Positions 9,400 through 18,612 are shown, numbered from the stretch's first letter. The stretch is DNA of 64,000 nucleotides from Brevibacterium sp. UCMA 11754 (GCF_021532275.1 NZ_JACBOT010000029.1:1-64000); one strand, 5' to 3'. Translations and numbers: made by a program. Notes: generated by a model not told the origin, from the sequence alone.

Positions 9400-9448
9400 G
9401 GCGCGGATCGACAGTGTTTTCACGGGGTTTGCACTGTTGGTCCGCGCC
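9400..9448. promoter_or_regulatory. Long imperfect hairpin in the aceA-aceB spacer
   Basis: Arms of 17 bases (9400-9416 and 9432-9448; GGCGCGGA and ACAGTG match their partners, with three central mismatches) enclose TTTTCACGGGGTTTG. A smaller hairpin, ACCGGCC-GGCCGGT type, lies at 9367-9387. The next 110 bases to the aceB start are strikingly rich in C and A and poor in G. Together this could be an aceA terminator, an operator (TTTGCA sits in the loop) or an aceB leader. The mirror is 18564-18612. Confidence 0.5.
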
Positions 9449-9578
9449 GGCACACCAGACATCACAGCTCCAACCACAACCTCGGCGACACCAGCACCAC
9501 CGCAGAACCGCACCACCGCAGCACAGCCACCGCAACGCACATCAGCAGCACACATTCCGACGGGTGAGGAGAAGCCCC

Positions 9579-11183
9579 ATGTCTCACATCAAAATCAACG
9601 CCCCCATCGAACCAGGCTTCGACACGATCCTCTCGGAGTCCGCCCTCAACTTCATCGCAGCGCTCCATGATCGCTTCAGCGACCGTCTGGGCAAGCTGCT
9701 GGGAGTCCGCGGACGTCAGGCGCAGAGCATCCGGAACGGCACGTTCCCGAGGTTCACCCCCGACACTGCAGGAATCCGGGCCGACACCACATGGAAGGTC
9801 GCCGGCGCGACCGGAGCCCCCGGTCTCGAAGACCGCCGCGTCGAACTGACCGGCCCCGTCTCCGAACCTGAAGTGGTTGCGGCGCTGAACTCCCGTGCGA
9901 AGGTCTGGCTCGCCGACCTCGAAGACGCAACCAGCCCGACCTGGGCCAACGTCATCGGCGGACAGCTCAACCTGTTCAACGCCATCCGGGGCAACCTGCC
10001 GGGCGTGAACAACCGTGAGCAGCCCACCATCGGCCTGCGTCCCCGCGGCTGGCACCTGCCGGAGAAGCACCTGATCCACGTCGATGACAAGGGCAGCCAG
10101 TCAGAGACCTCAGGCGCCATGGTCGACTTCGGTCTCTACTTCTTCCATAATGCCCGCCGACTCGTCGACAACGGCTCGGGACCATACTTCTACCTGCCGA
10201 AGCTCGAGTCCTTCCGCGAAGCACGCCTGTGGAACGAGATCTTCGTCTTCGCACAGGACTACATGGGCATTCCGCAGGGAACCATCCGGGCGACAGCTCA
10301 CATCGAGACGATCACCGCTGTGTTCCAGATGGAAGAGATCCTGTGGGAGCTGCGCGATCACTGCGCCGGCCTCAACGCCGCAGGTTGGGACTACCTGTTC
10401 TCACTCGTGAAGAACTTCCGCAACTCCCCGGAGTGGGTGCTGCCGGATCGCGAGCACCTGACAATGGGACTGCCGCTGCTGCAGGCGTTCGCAGACCGCC
10501 TCGTCTCGACGTGTCACCGCCGCGGAGCACACGCGATCGGGACCATGGGCAACCTCATGACCACTCACCCGGACAAGGAATTCGTTGCCTCGGAGCTGGT
10601 GAAGATGCGCGAAGACAAGGCTCGTGAAGCCTCGCGCGGCTTCGACGGCACCTGGGTGGCCGAGCCTGGACTGGTGGATGACGCGCTGGAGGTCTTCGAT
10701 GCCGCACTCGGCGACAAGCCGAACCAGCTCGACAACCGCCGGGTCGATGCCCACGCCTGCGCCGAGCACATGCTCGACGTGTCGGGTCTGGACACCACGG
10801 TCACCGAGGAAGGTGTTCGCCTGAACATCCGTGTGGCCATCGGCTACATGAACGAATGGCTGGGCGGCAACGGCAACGTCGCACTCGAGAACCTGCTCGA
10901 AGACGCGTCGACCGCTGAGATCTCCAGGTCCCAGATCTGGCAGTGGATCCGCCACTCGGTGACGCTGGACAACGGGAAGCAGGTCACCCGAGACCTGGTG
11001 GAGCGGTACATGGGCGAGGAGCTCGCAGTCATCGAGCGCCACCCCGCAGACCACTACACCGAGGCCGTTGAGATCTTCCGCAAGAGCGCACTGGGTGAGG
11101 ACTTCCCAGAATTCCTCACGATGCCCGCCTACACCGACCACCTGGTCGACAGGGTGTCGAAGGGCGCTGTGTTCGCGGCCTGA
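9579..11183 (+). CDS. aceB: Malate synthase A (left arm)
   Basis: A 534-residue malate synthase, which condenses glyoxylate with acetyl-CoA to give malate. The family segments LADLEDATSPTW, RPRGWHLPEKH, PKLESFREARLWNEIF, GTIRATAHIET and the C-terminal VDAHACAEHMLD region are visible in order. Length matches the AceB class, not the 720-residue GlcB class. The start is the ATG at 9579 behind GAGGAG. With aceA it completes the glyoxylate bypass. This copy is intact and the right-arm copy is frameshifted. Confidence 0.94.
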   Translation: MSHIKINAPIEPGFDTILSESALNFIAALHDRFSDRLGKLLGVRGRQAQSIRNGTFPRFTPDTAGIRADTTWKVAGATGAPGLEDRRVELTGPVSEPEVVAALNSRAKVWLADLEDATSPTWANVIGGQLNLFNAIRGNLPGVNNREQPTIGLRPRGWHLPEKHLIHVDDKGSQSETSGAMVDFGLYFFHNARRLVDNGSGPYFYLPKLESFREARLWNEIFVFAQDYMGIPQGTIRATAHIETITAVFQMEEILWELRDHCAGLNAAGWDYLFSLVKNFRNSPEWVLPDREHLTMGLPLLQAFADRLVSTCHRRGAHAIGTMGNLMTTHPDKEFVASELVKMREDKAREASRGFDGTWVAEPGLVDDALEVFDAALGDKPNQLDNRRVDAHACAEHMLDVSGLDTTVTEEGVRLNIRVAIGYMNEWLGGNGNVALENLLEDASTAEISRSQIWQWIRHSVTLDNGKQVTRDLVERYMGEELAVIERHPADHYTEAVEIFRKSALGEDFPEFLTMPAYTDHLVDRVSKGAVFAA

Positions 11184-11222
11184 ATCTCAGGCGCCGACGC
11201 TGTCGGCATTGCCGGCAAGACC

Positions 11223-11286
11223 AACTACCCGATTCTGCATCAGCACTTCGCACTCACCGTGCTGATGCAGAATCGGGTAGTTTTTT
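11223..11286. terminator. Strong hairpin terminator after aceB
   Basis: A perfect 24-base-pair stem (11223-11246 with 11259-11282) with a 12-base loop is followed by a run of T. The stem starts with AACTACCC, so an A-run on one side and a T-run on the other make it usable from both strands, for aceB and for the convergent dinB-like gene. The mirror is 16726-16789. Confidence 0.93.
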
Positions 11287-11310
11287 GCGTGCTGCAGGCG
11301 CCAGGCTGGT

Positions 11311-11910
11311 TCAGCTCGCCCATTCTTCGGGTGGCCAGGGCTGACCTTCGGCCTGGGCATTGAGCTGATAGGCGATCGCGCCATCGATGGACTCGCGGAT
11401 GATGTCCGCATGACCGACATGGCGGGCGATCTCGGTGTTGAGATGGCCCAGGATCCACCGGACGTTCATGATGAAGTCCTTGGGCATCCACGGATTGTGA
11501 GGCATCGGGACGACCGTGGACAGATCGGTCCCGTTCTCTTCGACCGCCCTGCGGGCCACGTCGATCTCGGTCATGGCCGTCTCGAAGGCGGTGACCACAT
11601 CGGCGATGTCGAGGTCGGGAAGAACGGAGCCATCGAACATTCCGTCGAGGCCCAAGCGTCGGTTGTAGTCGGCATAGTCGTTTGCCGTGACCTCGAGCGA
11701 AGGATCGCGAACCTGCTGGATCCAGGAGAACAGCACCTGGGCGGCGTGCGTCAAGAGGCCGGAGATGCTCAGCCCGCTCACCGTCGGCGTGCTGCGCGCC
11801 TGTTCGTCGGTGAGGCCGAGGGCGGTGATCTTGAGCTGCGAGCACTGCTGTTCGAGGAACGAGAACTGGGCGTCGGCTTCGGTCGTGACTGATGGGGCGA
11901 AGAAGGGCAT
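11311..11910 (-). CDS. DinB-like (DUF664-type) protein (left arm)
   Basis: A 199-residue protein of the DinB/YfiT four-helix superfamily. It has an early helix EQQCSQLKITALGLTDEQA, the actinobacterial signature SGLLTHAAQVLFSW, and a late HLNTEIARHVGHADIIRESIDGA helix with the metal-ligand-like histidines. Such proteins are often thiol (mycothiol) transferases or of unknown role. Start chosen at ATG 11910 behind AGGAGA. It is divergent from a WYL regulator, a pairing seen repeatedly in actinobacteria and suggestive of direct regulation. This copy is intact. Confidence 0.8.
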   Translation of the reverse strand: MPFFAPSVTTEADAQFSFLEQQCSQLKITALGLTDEQARSTPTVSGLSISGLLTHAAQVLFSWIQQVRDPSLEVTANDYADYNRRLGLDGMFDGSVLPDLDIADVVTAFETAMTEIDVARRAVEENGTDLSTVVPMPHNPWMPKDFIMNVRWILGHLNTEIARHVGHADIIRESIDGAIAYQLNAQAEGQPWPPEEWAS

Positions 11911-11976
11911 GATCTCTCCTGATCGTCTGGTGCAGAACCGGATGTCCGGATCCGTGACACAAGTGTCCAACCCTTT

Positions 11977-11995
11977 GCGGACATATACTGTCCGC
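11977..11995. promoter_or_regulatory. Palindromic operator over the WYL regulator promoter
   Basis: GCGGACA-TATAC-TGTCCGC is a perfect seven-base inverted repeat with a five-base spacer. It covers a -10 box TATACT (11984-11989) located seven bases before the ATG at 11997, so the regulator transcript is probably leaderless and probably autoregulated. A second palindrome GACAC-AA-GTGTC lies at 11956-11967, towards the dinB-like gene. The mirror is 16018-16036. Confidence 0.7.
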
Positions 11996-11996
11996 T

Positions 11997-12971
11997 ATGA
12001 CCGCTGATTCTCGACTGTTGTCCTTGCTGGGGATGATCGCCTCGGGACGGACCTACTCCGCGACCGAGCTGGCCGCGCATTTTCGCGTCACGCCTCGCTC
12101 CATTCGCCGCGACATCGCGAATCTGCGCCAGCTCGGCTATGTCATCGATTCCGTCTCGGGCGCGGCCGGCGGATACCGTGCTCATTCGCGCACTGTTCTG
12201 CCCCCACTGCAGCTCGAGACCGGGGAGGCACTGGCCACAGCACTCGGCCTGGCGCTGCTCAACGGCGCCGGCTTGGGCACCTCGAACGCCGATTCGGCCA
12301 CCGCGAAGCTGCGCGGGATGCTTCCTGCCGGGATGCGCCAGACGATCGGTGACATCAGCACGGCAGTCTCTGTTGTTGCTGGTCACGAACCGGGAGTCGA
12401 CATGGCAGCGGTCATGACGACCGCCTCGGCGATCGCGTCCCGGAGCGTCCTGACCTTCAACCACGTGAAACGGATGAGCGCAGAAAGCTCGAGCGCGAAG
12501 TCGATGGAACGCCGGGTGGAGCCAGTGCGGATGGTCGTCCTCGGCGCGCATTGGTATCTCTACGCCTGGGATCTCGCCCGCAGTGACTGGCGGGTCTTCC
12601 GACTCGATCGGATGAGTCAGGTCCATGAAACCACCTTCGCCTTCGCGCCCAGAGACCATCCCGACGCCGAGGCGGCCGTGAGTTCCGCCGTCACCACCGA
12701 CGCGTACCGCCACACCGTGATCATCGATGTCGACGCAACCGTGGCCGAGACCAAATCGTGGTTCCCGACGAGGACGGCGACGATCACGAAGACCGACGAC
12801 GGCGCCCGCGTCGAGTACGGTGTCGAGGACCTTGCTTGGGCGGCCGTGATCACCGCAGCGACTCCCGTGGATTTCCGAGTCGTCGAGCCACCGGAGCTCT
12901 TGGGCGCGCTGCGCGATCTCGGCGAGCGGGCGGCCCAGGTGAGCAGAACTGGCAGCAGCCGCGCGGAATGA
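11997..12971 (+). CDS. YafY-type WYL-domain transcriptional regulator (left arm)
   Basis: A 324-residue regulator. The N-terminal HTH_11/DeoR-like helix-turn-helix reads SGRTYSATELAAHF, then RSIRRDIANLRQLGY. A WYL-type ligand domain follows at about residues 140-215 (EPVRMVVLGAHWYLYAWDLARSDWRVFRLDRM), then a WCX C-terminal domain. WYL domains commonly sense nucleic acids or small ligands. It is divergent from the dinB-like gene with 86 bases between, and both arm copies are intact. Confidence 0.88.
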   Translation: MTADSRLLSLLGMIASGRTYSATELAAHFRVTPRSIRRDIANLRQLGYVIDSVSGAAGGYRAHSRTVLPPLQLETGEALATALGLALLNGAGLGTSNADSATAKLRGMLPAGMRQTIGDISTAVSVVAGHEPGVDMAAVMTTASAIASRSVLTFNHVKRMSAESSSAKSMERRVEPVRMVVLGAHWYLYAWDLARSDWRVFRLDRMSQVHETTFAFAPRDHPDAEAAVSSAVTTDAYRHTVIIDVDATVAETKSWFPTRTATITKTDDGARVEYGVEDLAWAAVITAATPVDFRVVEPPELLGALRDLGERAAQVSRTGSSRAE

Positions 12972-12997
12972 GCACTCTGTGCACGGCCGGCCACCTC

Positions 12998-13039
12998 AAC
13001 CTGCAAAAGCGTCGTGCAGGCGGTGGGCTTTTGCAGGTT
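12998..13039. terminator. Hairpin after the WYL gene
   Basis: A perfect 13-base-pair stem (AACCTGCAAAAGC at 12998-13010, complement at 13027-13039) with a 16-base loop lies between the WYL gene stop and the usp promoter. It lacks a clear T-tract, so it may be a weak or factor-assisted terminator. The mirror is 14974-15015. Confidence 0.6.
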
Positions 13040-13114
13040 CGGGTAGCTGGAGCTGGGATGACCGTGCGATGTCCTCACGGTGATACGGGAATGAACGAAT
13101 CGGGGTCGAGCCAA

Positions 13115-13120
13115 TATACT
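13115..13120 (+). promoter_or_regulatory. Leaderless -10 box of usp
   Basis: TATACT sits seven bases before the usp ATG at 13128, and no Shine-Dalgarno sequence is present. This places the transcription start on or next to the A of the start codon. The mirror is at about 14893-14898. Confidence 0.65.
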
Positions 13121-13127
13121 GATCGAT

Positions 13128-13515
13128 ATGACGATTCTCATTGGCTATCTTCCTGCTCCTGAGGGTGAGGCGGCTCTGCGCGCGGGCTTCGCAGAGGCCA
13201 AACTTCGGTCGAGCGACGCTGTTGTGATCAACTCCCAACGACGCGGAGCCAGTGGCACCCCGACCGAGATCGACCAAGACGTCATTGACCGCATCGTCGC
13301 ACTGGGCAAGGAATCGGATGTCGCAGTTGAGGTTCTTCAGCCCGATCACGAAGACGATCTGCCCGGGACTCTCAACGATCTCGTGACCGAGCACGACGCA
13401 CAGCTCATCGTCATCGGGCTGCGCAAGCGCTCGGCGATCGGCAAGTTCATCCTCGGCTCGCAGGCTCAGCGAATCCTGCTCGAGCCGAAGTCCCGGTCCT
13501 CACCGCCAAGCCTGA
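13128..13515 (+). pseudogene. Universal stress protein (UspA family), frame-damaged copy (left arm)
   Basis: The N-terminus MTILIGYLPAPEGEAALRAGF and the nucleotide-binding C-terminal pattern VIGLRKRSAIGKFILGSQAQRILL identify a single-domain UspA protein of about 130 residues. Near the end the frame slips after LLEPK. The expected end PVLTAKA-stop is recovered in another frame, with the TGA at 13513-13515. Further small indels against the other arm lie near 13336 and 13362. Both arms are damaged at this end, so the native gene is probably intact and the consensus poor here. Confidence 0.75.
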
Positions 13516-13570
13516 ACCCAGGCGTCATCCGCCGGGTCCGGCCGCTCATCGGCAGCCCCGCCAATTACCG

Positions 13571-13604
13571 GGCGGCCCCGCCGCTTACCAGGCGGCCCCG
13601 CCGC
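13571..13604. repeat. Short GC-rich direct repeat between usp and the oxidoreductase stub
   Basis: GGCGGCCCCGCCGC occurs at 13571-13584 and 13591-13604, a 20-base period. Each copy is nearly self-complementary. It lies in the convergent gap and may act as a terminator. The same elements recur in altered form near 14400-14450. Confidence 0.6.
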
Positions 13605-13994
13605 CTATCGGGTGGGTTCGAGGCCCCAGCCCCAGGCCAGCAGTTCCGGCAGTGACACACCCTGCGCGTCGCTGAGGTCGGCGATCTGAGTGCGGCAGGA
13701 ATAGCCGTCGGCCAACACGACCCGCGTCTGTCGGCCCCTTCGCTTTTCGTCCTGTCTTCCTCTTCACCATTCGCCGACTGGTCCCGAATTGTCGCTTGCT
13801 CCCGCAGCGAAGCCTCCCACCAGTGCTTGTTCCCGCAGTGATGCCTCGCGTCGCGCAGGGCCGGCAGCAAAGCCACCTCGGCCACGGCGACCGAGGTGTC
13901 GTAATGTCCTTCCTTCGACGCCGAAGTTTCCGGCCAGACCGCAGCAGCCGCCCAAGAATCGGCTTGCGGCACCGGTTTCTAGGCCAGCAGCTCC
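13605..13994 (-). pseudogene. 3' stub of FAD/Fe-S oxidoreductase cut by the palindrome centre (left arm)
   Basis: On the minus strand, read through frame slips, the segment gives GCCGLAGNFG, then HYDTSVAVAEVALLPALRDA, then VVLADGYSCRTQIADLSDAQG and a stop at 13605-13607. This is the C-terminal cysteine-rich end of large (about 1000-residue) FAD-linked oxidase plus Fe-S cluster proteins of the YdiJ/D-lactate or glycolate dehydrogenase type. Everything upstream is missing because the sequence turns round at the centre. A near-repeat (EASLREQ twice) is inserted before the ADGYSC motif. Confidence 0.7.
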
Positions 13995-14032
13995 TTGTCC
14001 GCGGCAGGCGAGATCGACAGGAGCTGCTGGCC
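13982..14032. repeat. Centre of the giant palindrome
   Basis: The innermost perfect arms are 13 bases (GGCCAGCAGCTCC at 13982-13994 and its complement at 14020-14032) around a 25-base unpaired centre. Two extra bases (T and A) lie in the left arm just outside, at about 13977-13981. The centre falls inside a coding sequence, not at a gene boundary, transposon end or att-like site. Confidence 0.9.
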
Positions 14033-14399
14033 AGAACCGGTGCCGCAAGCCGATTCTTGGGCGGTGCTGCGGTCTGGCCGGAAACTCGGCGTCGAAGAAG
14101 GACCATCACGACACCTCGGTCGCCGTGGCCGAGGTGGCTCTGCTGCCGTCCCTGCGCGACGCGAGCTCACTGCGGGGACAAGCACTGGTGCGGGAGGCTT
14201 CGCTGCGGAGCAAGCGACATTCGGGACCATGTCGGCAATGGTGAGAGGAAGACAGGACGAAAAGCGAAGGGGCCGACCAGACGCGGTCGTGTTGGCCGAC
14301 GGCTATTCCTGCCGCACTCAGATCGCCGACCTCAGCGACGCGCAGGGTGTGTCACTGCCGGAACTGCTCCTGGGGCTGGGGCCTCGACCCACCCGATAG
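14020..14399 (+). pseudogene. 3' stub of FAD/Fe-S oxidoreductase (right arm)
   Basis: Mirror of the left stub: CCGLAGN, then HDTSVAVAEVALLPSLRDA and VVLADGYSCRTQIADLSDAQG, with the stop TAG at 14397-14399. It differs from the left copy by several indels and substitutions, the highest divergence anywhere between the arms. The 5' 2.5 kb or so of the gene is absent in both arms. Confidence 0.7.
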
Positions 14400-14492
14400 G
14401 CGGCGGGGCCGCCTGTAAGCGGCGGGGGGCCGCCCGGTAATTGGCGGGGCTGCCCGATGAGCGGCCCGGACCCCGGCGGATGACGCCTGGGT

Positions 14493-14885
14493 TCAGGCCT
14501 TGGCGGTGAGGACCGGGACTTCTTCGCCTCGAGCAGGATTCGCTGAGCCTGCGAGCCGAGGATGAACTTGCCGATCGCCGAGCGCTTGCGCAGCCCGATG
14601 ACGATGAGCTGTGCGTCGTGCTCGGTCACGAGATCGTTGAGAGTCCCGGCAGCAGATCGTCTTCGTGATCGGGCTGAGAACCTCAACTGCGACATCCGAT
14701 TCCTTGCCCAGTGCGACGATGCGGTCAATGACGTCTTGGTCGATCTCGGTCGGGGTGCCACTGGCTCCGCGTCGTTGGGAGTTGATCACAACAGCGTCGC
14801 TCGACCGAAGTTTGGCCTCTGCGAAGCCCGCGCGCAGAGCCGCCTCACCCTCAGGAGCAGGAAGATAGCCAATGAGAATCGTCAT
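14493..14885 (-). pseudogene. Universal stress protein, frame-damaged copy (right arm)
   Basis: Mirror of 13128-13515. The start and N-terminus are intact. The frame breaks near 14673, returns in another frame through VIGLRKRSAIGKFILG, and a further lost base near 14519 separates it from the PVLTAKA end and the TGA at 14493-14495. Joining the two arms restores one continuous UspA protein. Confidence 0.75.
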
Positions 14886-14973
14886 ATCGATCAGTATATT
14901 GGCTCGACCCCGATTCGTTCATTCCCGTATCACCGTGAGGACATCGCACGGTCATCCCAGCTCCAGCTACCCG

Positions 14974-15015
14974 AACCTGCAAAAGCCCACCGCCTGCACG
15001 ACGCTTTTGCAGGTT
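14974..15015. terminator. Hairpin after the WYL gene (right arm)
   Basis: Mirror of 12998-13039, a perfect 13-base-pair stem. Confidence 0.6.
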
Positions 15016-15041
15016 GAGGTGGCCGGCCGTGCACAGAGTGC

Positions 15042-16016
15042 TCATTCCGCGCGGCTGCTGCCAGTTCTGCTCACCTGGGCCGCCCGCTCGCCGAGATCGC
15101 GCAGCGCGCCCAAGAGCTCCGGTGGCTCGACGACTCGGAAATCCACGGGAGTCGCTGCGGTGATCACGGCCGCCCAAGCAAGGTCCTCGACACCGTACTC
15201 GACGCGGGCGCCGTCGTCGGTCTTCGTGATCGTCGCCGTCCTCGTCGGGAACCACGATTTGGTCTCGGCCACGGTTGCGTCGACATCGATGATCACGGTG
15301 TGGCGGTACGCGTCGGTGGTGACGGCGGAACTCACGGCCGCCTCGGCGTCGGGATGGTCTCTGGGCGCGAAGGCGAAGGTGGTTTCATGGACCTGACTCA
15401 TCCGATCGAGTCGGAAGACCCGCCAGTCACTGCGGGCGAGATCCCAGGCGTAGAGATACCAATGCGCGCCGAGGACGACCATCCGCACTGGCTCCACCCG
15501 GCGTTCCATCGACTTCGCGCTCGAGCTTTCTGCGCTCATCCGTTTCACGTGGTTGAAGGTCAGGACGCTCCGGGACGCGATCGCCGAGGCGGTCGTCATG
15601 ACCGCTGCCATGTCGACTCCCGGTTCGTGACCAGCAACAACAGAGACTGCCGTGCTGATGTCACCGATCGTCTGGCGCATCCCGGCAGGAAGCATCCCGC
15701 GCAGCTTCGCGGTGGCCGAATCGGCGTTCGAGGTGCCCAAGCCGGCGCCGTTGAGCAGCGCCAGGCCGAGTGCTGTGGCCAGTGCCTCCCCGGTCTCGAG
15801 CTGCAGTGGGGGCAGAACAGTGCGCGAATGAGCACGGTATCCGCCGGCCGCGCCCGAGACGGAATCGATGACATAGCCGAGCTGGCGCAGATTCGCGATG
15901 TCGCGGCGAATGGAGCGAGGCGTGACGCGAAAATGCGCGGCCAGCTCGGTCGCGGAGTAGGTCCGTCCCGAGGCGATCATCCCCAGCAAGGACAACAGTC
16001 GAGAATCAGCGGTCAT
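15042..16016 (-). CDS. YafY-type WYL-domain regulator (right arm)
   Basis: Intact 324-residue copy, identical in translation to 11997-12971, with the same HTH, WYL and WCX order. Its promoter palindrome is at 16018-16036. Confidence 0.85.
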   Translation of the reverse strand: MTADSRLLSLLGMIASGRTYSATELAAHFRVTPRSIRRDIANLRQLGYVIDSVSGAAGGYRAHSRTVLPPLQLETGEALATALGLALLNGAGLGTSNADSATAKLRGMLPAGMRQTIGDISTAVSVVAGHEPGVDMAAVMTTASAIASRSVLTFNHVKRMSAESSSAKSMERRVEPVRMVVLGAHWYLYAWDLARSDWRVFRLDRMSQVHETTFAFAPRDHPDAEAAVSSAVTTDAYRHTVIIDVDATVAETKSWFPTRTATITKTDDGARVEYGVEDLAWAAVITAATPVDFRVVEPPELLGALRDLGERAAQVSRTGSSRAE

Positions 16017-16017
16017 A

Positions 16018-16036
16018 GCGGACAGTATATGTCCGC
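16018..16036. promoter_or_regulatory. WYL operator palindrome (right arm)
   Basis: GCGGACAGTATATGTCCGC, mirror of 11977-11995, covering the leaderless -10 box of the WYL regulator. Confidence 0.7.
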
Positions 16037-16102
16037 AAAGGGTTGGACACTTGTGTCACGGATCCGGACATCCGGTTCTGCACCAGACGATCAGGAGAGA
16101 TC

Positions 16103-16701
16103 ATGCCCTTCTTCGCCCCATCAGTCACGACCGAAGCCGACGCCCAGTTCTCGTTCCTCGAACAGCAGTGCTCGCAGCTCAAGATCACCGCCCTCGGCCT
16201 CACCGACGAACAGGCGCGCAGCACGCCGACGGTGAGCGGGCTGAGCATCTCCGGCCTCTTGACGCACGCCGCCCAGGTGCTGTTCTCCTGGATCCAGCAG
16301 GTTCGCGATCCTTCGCTCGAGGTCACGGCAAACGACTATGCCGACTACAACCGACGCTTGGGCCTCGACGGAATGTTCGATGGCTCCGTTCTTCCGACCT
16401 CGACATCGCCGATGTGGTCACCGCCTTCGAGACGGCCATGACCGAGATCGACGTGGCCCGCAGGGCGGTCGAAGAGAACGGGACCGATCTGTCCACGGTC
16501 GTCCCGATGCCTCACAATCCGTGGATGCCCAAGGACTTCATCATGAACGTCCGGTGGATCCTGGGCCATCTCAACACCGAGATCGCCCGCCATGTCGGTC
16601 ATGCGGACATCATCCGCGAGTCCATCGATGGCGCGATCGCCTATCAGCTCAATGCCCAGGCCGAAGGTCAGCCCTGGCCACCCGAAGAATGGGCGAGCTG
16701 A
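16103..16701 (+). pseudogene. DinB-like protein, frameshifted copy (right arm)
   Basis: Copy of 11311-11910. One C is missing near 16396 (CTTCCGACC instead of CTTCCCGACC), so the frame breaks after DGSVLP and resumes as DLDIADVVTAFETA in the next frame. The left-arm copy is intact. Confidence 0.8.
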
Positions 16702-16725
16702 ACCAGCCTGGCGCCTGCAGCACGC

Positions 16726-16789
16726 AAAAAACTACCCGATTCTGCATCAGCACGGTGAGTGCGAAGTGCTGATGCAGAATCGGGTAGTT
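16726..16789. terminator. Strong hairpin terminator after aceB (right arm)
   Basis: Mirror of 11223-11286: a 24-base-pair stem between the dinB-like and aceB stops, with an A-run on the left serving aceB on the minus strand. Confidence 0.93.
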
Positions 16790-16828
16790 GGTCTTGCCGG
16801 CAATGCCGACAGCGTCGGCGCCTGAGAT

Positions 16829-18433
16829 TCAGGCCGCGAACACAGCGCCCTTCGACACCCTGTCGACCAGGTGGTCGGTGTAGGCGGGCATCGTGAGGAA
16901 TTCTGGGAAGTCCTCACCCAGTGCGCTCTTGCGGAAGATCTCAACGGCCTCGGTGTAGTGGTCTGCGGGGTGGCGCTCGATGACTGCGAGCTCCTCGCCC
17001 ATGTACCGCTCCACCAGGTCTCGGGTGACCTGCTTCCCGTTGTCCAGCGTCACCGAGTGGCGGATCCACTGCCAGATCTGGGACCTGGAGATCTCAGCGG
17101 TCGACGCGTCTTCGAGCAGGTTCTCGAGTGCGACGTTGCCGTTGCCGCCCAGCCATTCGTTCATGTAGCCGATGGCCACACGGATGTTCAGGCGAACACC
17201 TTCCTCGGTGACCGTGGTGTCCAGACCCGACACGTCGAGCATGTGCTCGGCGCAGGCGTGGGCATCGACCCGGCGGTTGTCGAGCTGGTTCGGCTTGTCG
17301 CCGAGTGCGGCATCGAAGACCTCCAGCGCGTCATCCACCAGTCCAGGCTCGGCCACCCAGGTGCCGTCGAAGCCGCGCGAGGCTTCACGAGCCTTGTCTT
17401 CGCGCATCTTCACCAGCTCCGAGGCAACGAATTCCTTGTCCGGGTGAGTGGTCATGAGGTTGCCCATGGTCCCGATCGCGTGTGCTCCGCGGCGGTGACA
17501 CGTCGAGACGAGGCGGTCTGCGAACGCCTGCAGCAGCGGCAGTCCCATTGTCAGGTGCTCGCGATCCGGCAGCACCCACTCCGGGGAGTTGCGGAAGTTC
17601 TTCACGAGTGAGAACAGGTAGTCCCAACCTGCGGCGTTGAGGCCGGCGCAGTGATCGCGCAGCTCCCACAGGATCTCTTCCATCTGGAACACAGCGGTGA
17701 TCGTCTCGATGTGAGCTGTCGCCCGGATGGTTCCCTGCGGAATGCCCATGTAGTCCTGTGCGAAGACGAAGATCTCGTTCCACAGGCGTGCTTCGCGGAA
17801 GGACTCGAGCTTCGGCAGGTAGAAGTATGGTCCCGAGCCGTTGTCGACGAGTCGGCGGGCATTATGGAAGAAGTAGAGACCCGAAGTCGACCATGGCGCC
17901 TGAGGTCTCTGACTGGCTGCCCTTGTCATCGACGTGGATCAGGTGCTTCTCCGGCAGGTGCCAGCCGCGGGGACGCAGGCCGATGGTGGGCTGCTCACGG
18001 TTGTTCACGCCCGGCAGGTTGCCCCGGATGGCGTTGAACAGGTTGAGCTGTCCGCCGATGACGTTGGCCCAGGTCGGGCTGGTTGCGTCTTCGAGGTCGG
18101 CGAGCCAGACCTTCGCACGGGAGTTCAGCGCCGCAACCACTTCAGGTTCGGAGACGGGGCCGGTCAGTTCGACGCGGCGGTCTTCGAGACCGGGGGCTCC
18201 GGTCGCGCCGGCGACCTTCCATGTGGTGTCGGCCCGGATTCCTGCAGTGTCGGGGTGAACCTCGGGAACGTGCCGTTCCGGATGCTCTGCGCCTGACGTC
18301 CGCGGACTCCCAGCAGCTTGCCCAGACGGTCGCTGAAGCGATCATGGAGCGCTGCGATGAAGTTGAGGGCGGACTCCGAGAGGATCGTGTCGAAGCCTGG
18401 TTCGATGGGGGCGTTGATTTTGATGTGAGACAT
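16829..18433 (-). pseudogene. aceB: Malate synthase A, copy with two frameshifts (right arm)
   Basis: Copy of 9579-11183. Relative to the intact arm it lacks one C near 18250 (CCCC for CCCCC) and gains one G near 17881 (GGG for GG). The 123 codons or so between the two changes are read out of frame. Both changes are in homopolymers, the classic long-read error type. Confidence 0.85.
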
Positions 18434-18563
18434 GGGGCTTCTCCTCACCCGTCGGAATGTGTGCTGCTGATGTGCGTTGCGGTGGCTGTGCTGCGGTGGT
18501 GCGGTTCTGCGGTGGTGCTGGTGTCGCCGAGGTTGTGGTTGGAGCTGTGATGTCTGGTGTGCC

Positions 18564-18612
18564 GGCGCGGACCAACAGTGCAAACCCCGTGAAAACACTG
18601 TCGATCCGCGCC
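18564..18612. promoter_or_regulatory. Long imperfect hairpin in the aceA-aceB spacer (right arm)
   Basis: Mirror of 9400-9448. The neighbouring leader is C- and A-rich when read in the aceB sense. Confidence 0.5.

Noticed and set aside
13571-14450. CRISPR-like short repeats near the palindrome centre
   Set aside because: Repeats are GC-rich, few, unevenly spaced and coding or mirror-related; no spacer structure or cas genes.
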